Origin: an uncultured Pelagimonas sp.
GTDB taxonomy: Bacteria > Pseudomonadota > Alphaproteobacteria > Rhodobacterales > Rhodobacteraceae
Assembly (NCBI RefSeq): GCF_947498515.1
Contig: NZ_CANMKO010000011.1
Span: forward strand, 82,967 to 146,966
Direction: 5' to 3'
Length of the DNA: 64,000 bases
Part shown: positions 58,018 through 64,000 of the stretch, one piece after another
Numbering within the stretch: the first letter of the stretch is position 1
How the letters are laid out: each line of letters begins with the position of its first letter
Notes under the pieces: model-generated
The model's input: the letters and a program-made list of their open reading frames with translations, nothing else
Database searches by the model: none
Told to the model about the DNA's origin: nothing
Made by a program: the position numbers and the translations under genes

Positions 58018-58592
58018 ATGTATTTCACCAATAGGAAGCCGCCGAGCAGAATTGCCACAAATGCGATGAAGACAAGCCCCAAACGCCGTTCGATGAAATC
58101 ACGAATGGGTGATCCAAACTTGCGCAGCAATGCCGCCACGATAAAGAAGCGTAGCGCGCGCGCAATGATCGAGGTCACGATAAACGTCCCCAATGGCATC
58201 GCGGTCCAGCCGGACATGATGGTGATAACCTTATAAGGGAAGGGGGTCACCCCGGCGGTTAGCACCGCCCAGAACCCAACGTCGTTGAACTTCTCGTTGA
58301 ACTCCGCCATCGAGTCGGCCTTGCCCATTGCTTCGAGAATGGGCTGCCCGAGGCTTTCATAGAAGAAAAAGCCGATGCCATATCCCAGCATTCCGCCCAA
58401 AACACTGGCCACGGTGGCCACACCCGCAATCAGCCAGGCACGATGTGGTGCGGCGATGATCATAGGGATCAATAGAACATCAGGGGGGATCGGAAAGACC
58501 GAGCTTTCGATAAACGCAACAATCGCCAATATCCATAGCGCGTTGCGGTGTTCGGCCTGAGCCATGGTCCAGTCATATAGGCGGCGCAACAT
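58014..58592 (-). CDS. YqaA-family (DedA/SNARE-associated) membrane protein
   Basis: A 192-residue inner-membrane protein with about four to five hydrophobic helices. SSVFPIPPDVLLIPMI and GVTPFPYKVITIMSG are the family motifs of YqaA/DedA proteins. Members affect membrane homeostasis; some have flippase roles. The ATG at 58592 has GGGAG about 10 bp upstream; an upstream start at 58628 lacks one. It is in operon with dsbB. Confidence 0.85.
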   Translation of the reverse strand: MLRRLYDWTMAQAEHRNALWILAIVAFIESSVFPIPPDVLLIPMIIAAPHRAWLIAGVATVASVLGGMLGYGIGFFFYESLGQPILEAMGKADSMAEFNEKFNDVGFWAVLTAGVTPFPYKVITIMSGWTAMPLGTFIVTSIIARALRFFIVAALLRKFGSPIRDFIERRLGLVFIAFVAILLGGFLLVKYI

Positions 58593-58697
58593 GCTCGAAA
58601 GCTCCCTGTTTTGCCGGGCAAAAAACATGGGGCGGGGCGGGCGTCAAGCCTTGCCCCGCCCCAGTGGCGTGTTTGAGCGCATTCTACTTGCACATGG

Positions 58698-60395
58698 TTA
58701 CTTGGGCATAATCTCAGGCAAAACCTGACCCAAAGCCCCGCTGGGGGGCTTGGTGCCGATATAGGCGGCAATTGTGCTGGCGACATCGACGGTTTCAACC
58801 CGGCGGTAGACCGTGCCCTTTGGAACATCTGCGCCTGCAAACAAGATCGGAACAAATGTGTCATACGTCCAAGGTGACCCATGTGCGGCGGCGACGGTCA
58901 GCCCATCAAAATCGGCGATGAACCAATGCGGCTCAAAGACAATGTAGACATTACCGGAGCGGTCAGGGTGATAGTTGGCCAAAACGTTGTTGAGAACTCC
59001 TTCGCCCACCACTTCGCCACGACGTAACTTACTGCTGGCCACGGCTTTGGCGATCCCGGGAAGTTTCTCTAATTCTTCGGCAACGGCGGCCTCAACCTCA
59101 TCAAGGTCGAGCCCGCGCGCAGCGATTTCATCAAGATCAAGGTAGAGATAAGGGTTGGAGAAGTTTTTGATCAACTCACTGCTGGCCCCAAAATCCGCCT
59201 TGAGCCGAACTAGGCCGGGTTCTGTATCCAGACGGTCAAAGCTAAAGCTGCCCGCTTCGATCCCGAGCGTCTTGAGGTAACCGGGGTGATCCGCGGCACC
59301 ATGGTCGGCAGATAGCACAATTAAGGTGTTTTCGATCCCAACGGTTTGATCAACGTGGTCAAGCAGCTGCGCCAAAGTGCGATCCAAACGACGCAGGTTA
59401 TCCTCTGCCTCAAGACTGGATGGCGTAAAGAAGTGGCCGACATAATCTGTCGAAGACAGGCTGACAGACAGGTAATCAGTGATGTCGTCCTGACCAATTC
59501 CTTCGGCATCGATCAGCGTTTTTGCAAAATCGACCGTCAATTCATCCCCAGCAGGGCTAAGTGTGAGAAGTGTGGTGTAGTATTTATTGTCTACAGGGCC
59601 GTAATTGTGGGGGAAGACATTGCCCCAACCGGGGAGGTTCACTTCCCACCCCTGAAGGTCACGCGTGCCAAAGTCATATTCGCTGGCGTCTCCGCTTAAG
59701 GCCCAGTCGGTTCCGGCATAGGCTGCGACTTTGCCGCTATCGTTCCAGGATGACACCCAATCGGGATAGTCCGAGCGATAAAAGGAGCTGGTGACAAAAC
59801 GGCCTTCGGATTTCGAGAACCAATAGGCTTGGCCCGCATGTCCGGCCATAGCAATTGCTCCACGGTCTTTGACCGATACGCCAAACACCTTGGCCTCGGG
59901 ACCGAAATGCAACGCGACTTCATCGGAAATGGTCGAGGTTAGGATGTTGCGCGGCGATCGGCCATCGGTGGTGGCGGCGCGCTGGGTTGGGTCAATTTCG
60001 GAGTCCTTATCAATACCCTCGGCCCCGACCAAGGGATAGTCGGGATCTTGGACATTATAGAACTGAGTCCCCGCGATACGGTCGAACCATAGATTTGCGA
60101 CCATGCCATGCACGGCGGGGTCGGTGCCCGTCGACAAGGTTGTGTGTCCAACGATGGTTTCGGTGTTTGAATGCCGGTGGTGGGCATTCCTAAACCACGT
60201 GCCACTGTCGATCAGGCGATTGAACCCATCCGGGCCAAAATGGTTGCTGTATCGTTGGATCAAATCACCACGCAACTGGTCCACGGTGATTTGCAACACA
60301 AGGCGCGGCGGCTCTTGGGCCAGTGCGGGTTGGGCAAAGAAGGACAGGCCAGCCAATGCAAAAATAAGGTGACGGCTCGGTACGGGAGTCAACAT
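58698..60395 (-). CDS. Secreted alkaline phosphatase/phosphodiesterase, PafA-like
   Basis: A 565-residue protein of the alkaline phosphatase superfamily. The signal peptide is MLTPVPSRHLIFALAGLSFFAQPALA. The first metal Asp is in VDQLRGDLIQRYSNHFG, and the Thr nucleophile lies in HSNTETIVGHTTLSTGTDPAVHG (residues 75 onward). A later VLSADHGAADHPG and AAHGSPWTYDTFVPILFAG supply the remaining metal ligands. This matches the PafA type of Ca2+-dependent phosphatases that scavenge phosphate from organic esters. TGGAGGG precedes ATG 60395. A longer frame to 60572 would enter the intergenic region. Confidence 0.88.
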   Translation of the reverse strand: MLTPVPSRHLIFALAGLSFFAQPALAQEPPRLVLQITVDQLRGDLIQRYSNHFGPDGFNRLIDSGTWFRNAHHRHSNTETIVGHTTLSTGTDPAVHGMVANLWFDRIAGTQFYNVQDPDYPLVGAEGIDKDSEIDPTQRAATTDGRSPRNILTSTISDEVALHFGPEAKVFGVSVKDRGAIAMAGHAGQAYWFSKSEGRFVTSSFYRSDYPDWVSSWNDSGKVAAYAGTDWALSGDASEYDFGTRDLQGWEVNLPGWGNVFPHNYGPVDNKYYTTLLTLSPAGDELTVDFAKTLIDAEGIGQDDITDYLSVSLSSTDYVGHFFTPSSLEAEDNLRRLDRTLAQLLDHVDQTVGIENTLIVLSADHGAADHPGYLKTLGIEAGSFSFDRLDTEPGLVRLKADFGASSELIKNFSNPYLYLDLDEIAARGLDLDEVEAAVAEELEKLPGIAKAVASSKLRRGEVVGEGVLNNVLANYHPDRSGNVYIVFEPHWFIADFDGLTVAAAHGSPWTYDTFVPILFAGADVPKGTVYRRVETVDVASTIAAYIGTKPPSGALGQVLPEIMPK

Positions 60396-60654
60396 ATTGC
60401 CCTCCAAAAGGAAACAGCGTGAAAATGAGGAAGTGGTTGAAGTATTGAGGTGATGTTGGAGACTGTAAAGCTTTCCTTTCCAAGGAACCTGAGGCGCGGT
60501 GGAACCGGCGAGCTGCGGGACGCGTGTATTGCCTACCTTTCGGGGGACGTTGCAAGGATAAGGCCTGTCCAAAATCGCCCCCGCAATCTTTGTCGCAAAT
60601 CTGCGCGTTTTGCCTCTTTACCTTGCCGGAACAGGGCGCTAAACGAAGGTCAAT

Positions 60655-60740
60655 GCCCAAGTGGCGGAATGGTAGACGCAGGGGATTCAAAATCCCCCGT
60701 CCTAGCGGACGTGCCGGTTCGAGTCCGGCCTTGGGTACCA
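60655..60740 (+). tRNA. tRNA-Leu (CAA)
   Basis: An 86-nt class II tRNA with acceptor GCCCAAG/CTTGGGT (first pair a G-U wobble), D-arm TGGCGGAATGGTAGACGCA, anticodon loop TTCAAAA with anticodon CAA at 60688-60690, a long variable arm (GTCC-TAGC-GGAC) and a T-arm ending GGTTCGAGTCC. CCA (60738-60740) is encoded. It reads UUG codons. Confidence 0.97.
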
Positions 60741-60773
60741 TATATCCTCTATTTTCAGGGGATATTGCCAAAA

Positions 60774-60805
60774 GAAACCCGTCTCATCAGAGGCGGGTTT
60801 CTTTT
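60774..60805 (+). terminator. Intrinsic terminator after tRNA-Leu
   Basis: A 12-bp stem GAAACCCGTCTC/GAGGCGGGTTTC (one G-U pair) with loop ATCA is followed by TTTT. It lies 33 bp past the tRNA and ends 15 bp before the stop of the convergent paralogue E. Confidence 0.85.
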
Positions 60806-60819
60806 GTTTGGAGCGCAAG

Positions 60820-61236
60820 TTACGGGTCCAGTATCGACTCAAGCGCCGATGCGGGCAGGCATAGAACGGATAGGGCTGCGGTTCTGTTATTGGACACAAA
60901 ACATGTCATATTACTGTTTAAGGCATCGGCCAGTGATTGAAACATCCGCGCCATGCCAAATGCGACTTTGTCCTCGGCCCAAAACGAGACTTTGATTGGT
61001 TTTTGTAGATGGCGGTGGGTTAGGTTGGCTTGTCGAACATGCTCACTCATCTTAGCATAGCTAATCTGCACATCAGTGACCCGTCGCAAATCGACCAACT
61101 CGTTCATGCCCGGTTGATAGCCGTCACTATTATAGACACGCATAAGCTCTGTGACGATGTCCTGGCGCTGAATGATGCCAGTGTAACCAGAATAGACCAA
61201 ATGGTGATCTGAAATAATGGTCGCCTTAACTGGCAT
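60820..61236 (-). CDS. Small STAS/SpoIIAA-like paralogue E
   Basis: A 138-residue member of the same family as the array at 48948-51044. Motifs are [42 protein letters not shown] and AALSVLCL. Its MPVK start and SLADA are shared with paralogue D. The ATG at 61236 is preceded by AGGA 9-10 bp away. A longer frame to 61347 adds residues without homology. It is 9.8 kb from the array. Confidence 0.65.
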   Translation of the reverse strand: MPVKATIISDHHLVYSGYTGIIQRQDIVTELMRVYNSDGYQPGMNELVDLRRVTDVQISYAKMSEHVRQANLTHRHLQKPIKVSFWAEDKVAFGMARMFQSLADALNSNMTCFVSNNRTAALSVLCLPASALESILDP

Positions 61237-61347
61237 GAGTGGATTCCTGAAATGTGGGTTGAGAAAGAAAGTGTGTATCTGGGCGCTATCTAAGCGAGAA
61301 GTGGAGGTGATGGAATGCCCTTTAGCGGGAACGTGGCGTCGAATCAT

Positions 61348-62030
61348 CCCGTAATTCGCTTTAGATTTGTGAAGAATGATTCGTATTTGGGGCAGGTTTG
61401 AATGTGACGCGAGTGGTCAATTTTCTGCCACAGGGCGTATTGGTTCTGCTTTTGATACAAACGTCGACACATTGTGAACCGGGGGGAAATCCCAACTAGC
61501 CATGCCGATTGAGCACACGATTGTTGCCAATTGCGAGACGGTCGATTGGGCAAAGACGAGGATTAGCCGCGAAATCGCTTAAAATTGGCTGAAAAGGGCG
61601 GTTTTATTGCGGCCTTTACATGGCGTGTGGAAACAATTTGCACTCAACCTTCGGAAAAATTGAGCCTTTTCCGGCTGGATTCTGCCAATGGAACAAAAGG
61701 AATGCCGCCGTTGTGCCATTTTTTCCTTCCGACACGCGCCGGTTCGCAGTATCAATATTGCAAGCCCAACTGGGGGGTGAAGACATAGGCCACGGGGGCG
61801 GCCGCTGAACTGTTGTGCATCTGAAAAGATGTGAGGTGAAGCGTGGGCGGATTCCGCCCGAGCCGCAATTTGGCGTTCTTCGTCCACGTAAAGACGTGGG
61901 CAGAGGCAGCGCGAACACTTCGCATACATACAGGCGCGACGAGCGAAATTGAACGGGCAGTGCAGTGGGCATTGTCTGCCGCCTAGGCGGTTGGGGCATG
62001 CCCCCGTCTGAAGTATATGAGGGTCTAACA
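61348..62030. other. Long leader region of the large adhesin-like gene
   Basis: 683 bp without a convincing gene on either strand. Just before the adhesin start are two perfect 12-bp palindromes, CCGCCTAGGCGG at 61979-61990 and GGGGCATGCCCC at 61993-62004, which could form hairpins in the 5' leader or be operators. No promoter was assigned. A structured 5' UTR is possible. Confidence 0.45.
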
Positions 62031-64000
62031 ATGGCTGATTTGTTTTTAAATTGGGGTGCTTTGGGTGCCTATGGTACCGTACTGGACGACACTGCACCCG
62101 ATGCGGTTACTGCGACGGTTGATACCGGTGGCGTAGCTGTTGATATCACATTTGACGGTCAGGACGCTGGCGCACAGGCCTTTACTTATAATGGCTATGC
62201 TTACGTCGAAGGCGATGAGACCCTAAACCCAGCCTCGCATTTGAAGCTGTTTGGCGAAGGCGGTGACGGTGGAGATGACCCGTCGGCCACATCGACAACC
62301 GTTCTGGATTTCCGGGCCCTCGACACCGCGACCTACACAGACAACGTCCAAAATGTCAGCTTCCGTTTGAATGACGTTGACGCCGGCATGGCAGGTGACC
62401 TTGATGGCCCTGGCACTGGCTTCGAAGATGTCGTGTCGGTTATGGCCTATGACGCCGACGGCAACGCTGTACCCGTTTCCCTGACACCCGCGGGAAGCGC
62501 ATCGGTTGGTGGCAACACCGTAGATGGCAATACCGAGTCCGAATTCGAAGAGGCAACCGGTTCGGTTCTGGTCAATATTGACGGACCAGTGTCGCGCATC
62601 GAAATCGTCTATGAGAACGGTGGCGAAAGCGAACAGGCGGTTTTGATCTCGGATGTCGAATTCTCGACCGTTGATGTTTACGACGAAAACAGCGATCCCG
62701 ATGCGGTAGATGACAGCGACAGCACCTTGCTGGACACAGCTGTGACCATTGATGTTCTGTCGAATGACAGCGACCCAGACGGCGATACCTTGTCTGTTCT
62801 GACATACACAGCTCCTACAAACGGCAATGTCACCGATAACGGTGACGGGACCATGACTTATACTCCGGCACCTGGCTTCCTTGGGACCGACACCTTTACC
62901 TATGTTGTTGATGATGGGAATGGCGGCACCGATACGGCCACTGTGACTGTGGAAGTCACCGAAGGTGGCGGCGGCAACACCGACCCTGATGCCGTTGATG
63001 ATAGCGACACCACTTCTGTGAATACACCTGTGAATATCACGGTCTTGGGCAACGACAGCGATCCTGAAATGGATGCTCTGTCTGTGACGGGCGCAACTGA
63101 CCCGGCCAATGGCTCCGTGACTGTGAACGCAGACGGCACCATCGATTATGAGCCCGACACCGATTTCACCGGGACCGACACGTTTGATTACACCATTTCC
63201 GACGGCAATGGCGGCTCGGATACGGCCACTGTGACCGTGAGCGTTGAAGATGGTAGCGGAAACCGGGCACCTGTGGCCGAAGACGACACCAGCAGCACCG
63301 AGGAAAGCTCGCCTGTTCGCATTTATGTGCGTGGCAATGACGATGATCCAGATGGCGATGAGCTGACAATCGTGTCGACGACGACACCTGCGAATGGTGT
63401 GGCGACGATTGATCCAACCGACGGCACTATCGTTTATACTCCAAACGATGATTTCACCGGCACCGATACGTTTGAATACACCGTAGAAGACCCGTCGGGC
63501 CTTGCATCTACGGCGACTGTGACCGTCGAAGTCACTCCGGACGCTGAAAACGATGATCCGGTGGCCAACCCCGACGCGGCGACCACGCCCGAGGATACGC
63601 CGGTTGTTATCGAAGATCCGCTTGCAAACGACAGCGATCCAGAAGGTGATCCCATCACTTTGACTGGTCTTGGTGATCCCACCAACGGCACCGCGACACT
63701 GAATCCAGATGGCACCGTGACCTACACGCCAGAAGACGGGTTTACCGGCGAGGACACCATTCCTTACACCATCGAAGATGGTAACGGCGGCACCGCCACC
63801 GGTGAGATCGTTGTCACCGTGACACCAGATGGCGAAAACACGCCTCCAACGGCTGTGGATGACGAAGCCACAACGCCAGAGGGCACGCCAGTTGTGATCG
63901 AAGATCCGGCGGCCAACGACTCCGATCCGGATGGCAACCCGCTAACCGTGACCGAAATTGGTGACCCAACCAACGGCACCGCGACGTTGAACCCCGATGG
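62031..64000 (+). CDS. Large acidic tandem-95-repeat surface protein, 5' part
   Basis: A frame open to the right edge (at least 656 residues) starting ATG at 62031, preceded by GAGGG 8 bp away. No signal peptide is visible, which fits type I secretion. Residues 1-219 form a beta-rich, very acidic leading domain, then come tandem repeats of 95-96 residues from residue 220. Each repeat has the pattern (D/N)xPDAVDDSD...VLxNDSDPDGDxLSV...NGxV...DGTxxYTP...GTDTFxYTVxDGNGG...VTVxV, which is the VCBS/cadherin-like tandem-95 type with Ca2+-binding Asp. The protein is almost free of Cys and Lys. It is a likely adhesin or S-layer/RTX-type giant protein; the C-terminus and any RTX repeats lie beyond the window. 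Confidence 0.88.
   Translation, partial: MADLFLNWGALGAYGTVLDDTAPDAVTATVDTGGVAVDITFDGQDAGAQAFTYNGYAYVEGDETLNPASHLKLFGEGGDGGDDPSATSTTVLDFRALDTATYTDNVQNVSFRLNDVDAGMAGDLDGPGTGFEDVVSVMAYDADGNAVPVSLTPAGSASVGGNTVDGNTESEFEEATGSVLVNIDGPVSRIEIVYENGGESEQAVLISDVEFSTVDVYDENSDPDAVDDSDSTLLDTAVTIDVLSNDSDPDGDTLSVLTYTAPTNGNVTDNGDGTMTYTPAPGFLGTDTFTYVVDDGNGGTDTATVTVEVTEGGGGNTDPDAVDDSDTTSVNTPVNITVLGNDSDPEMDALSVTGATDPANGSVTVNADGTIDYEPDTDFTGTDTFDYTISDGNGGSDTATVTVSVEDGSGNRAPVAEDDTSSTEESSPVRIYVRGNDDDPDGDELTIVSTTTPANGVATIDPTDGTIVYTPNDDFTGTDTFEYTVEDPSGLASTATVTVEVTPDAENDDPVANPDAATTPEDTPVVIEDPLANDSDPEGDPITLTGLGDPTNGTATLNPDGTVTYTPEDGFTGEDTIPYTIEDGNGGTATGEIVVTVTPDGENTPPTAVDDEATTPEGTPVVIEDPAANDSDPDGNPLTVTEIGDPTNGTATLNPD
62688..64000 (+). 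repeat. Tandem 95-96-codon repeats in the adhesin gene
   Basis: Repeat starts are at 62688, 62976, 63261, 63549 and 63837, spacings of 288, 285, 288 and 288 bp. Units 4 and 5 are closest at DNA level (shared GTTGT-ATCGAAGATCCG and CCAACGGCACCGCGAC). The array continues beyond the right edge. Confidence 0.9.

Noticed and set aside
60450..60995. A 181-codon frame running across the tRNA-Leu gene
   Set aside because: It reads through a clear tRNA and its terminator and has no family resemblance.
61579..62097. A 172-codon minus-strand frame overlapping the adhesin start
   Set aside because: Cys/Arg/His-rich low-complexity translation without a start signal; it overlaps the much better supported gene at 62031.
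62572..63979. Several minus-strand frames (62572-62805, 62900-63142, 63434-63715, 63764-63979)
   Set aside because: Ser/Val-rich shadows of the tandem-95 repeats on the plus strand; the repeats recur in them in antisense.

Overview
The window reads as a chromosomal segment of a Rhodobacterales (Roseobacter-group) alphaproteobacterium. This is inferred from the gene set: a fused indolepyruvate ferredoxin oxidoreductase, aglEFGAK, mmsA with valine-degradation genes, a small PurL, and CceR-like TGTTA-N4-TAACA sites upstream of eno and gap. No plasmid, phage, insertion-sequence or CRISPR signatures were seen. Most of it is ordinary core and accessory chromosome, dense and often operonic.

Layout. 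0-9.5 kb: the edge of a possible Hint-domain gene, a catalytically atypical SDR, an AlkC-like DNA repair protein, an M48 peptidase, a porin, purL, two small genes and a VtlR/LsrB-like LysR regulator with a candidate sRNA just downstream. 9.6-20.4 kb: the ~1140-residue ferredoxin oxidoreductase, an acyltransferase with murI, a short BLUF photoreceptor, a pspA-yiaA stress pair under a TetR regulator with four matching operators, argC and ccmE. 20.4-23.5 kb: a membrane histidine kinase and eno.

23.7-36.3 kb is an alpha-glucoside locus. The leftward genes aglR-bgl-glk-pgm-DMT transporter diverge from the rightward genes aglE-F-G-A-K. Together they would import alpha-glucosides, hydrolyse alpha- and beta-glucosides inside the cell, phosphorylate the glucose and interconvert glucose 1- and 6-phosphate. 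A perfect LacI-type operator lies between the two arms. 36.4-38.8 kb is a secreted von Willebrand factor A protein with six exact-period 87-residue repeats. uvrA and a patatin-like protein follow.

43-53 kb holds valine catabolism: an acyl-CoA dehydrogenase, an in-frame HIBCH-MmsB fusion and mmsA with a divergent LysR regulator. A glycosyltransferase, a YbdK-type ligase and a tandem array of four small paralogues interrupt it. A fifth paralogue sits at 60.8 kb. This unrecognised small-protein family, marked by a [YF]GxAR[MI] helix motif and a LIDLS-like strand, is the best candidate here for an undescribed system.

53.9-60.7 kb carries a CBS-pair protein, coaD, a membrane-anchored hydrolase, gap, a 47-residue conserved-looking micro-protein, dsbB with a YqaA/DedA protein, a PafA-like phosphatase and tRNA-Leu(CAA). 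The window ends inside a large acidic tandem-95-repeat surface protein that is open at the right edge.

Two dispersed repeat families occur between genes: a double 20-bp palindrome (2 copies) and a GC hairpin followed by CCCGGGATATTT-NN-GGAAAGAAGAA (3 copies). All family and function names come from reading motifs and recalling families; no database search was run.
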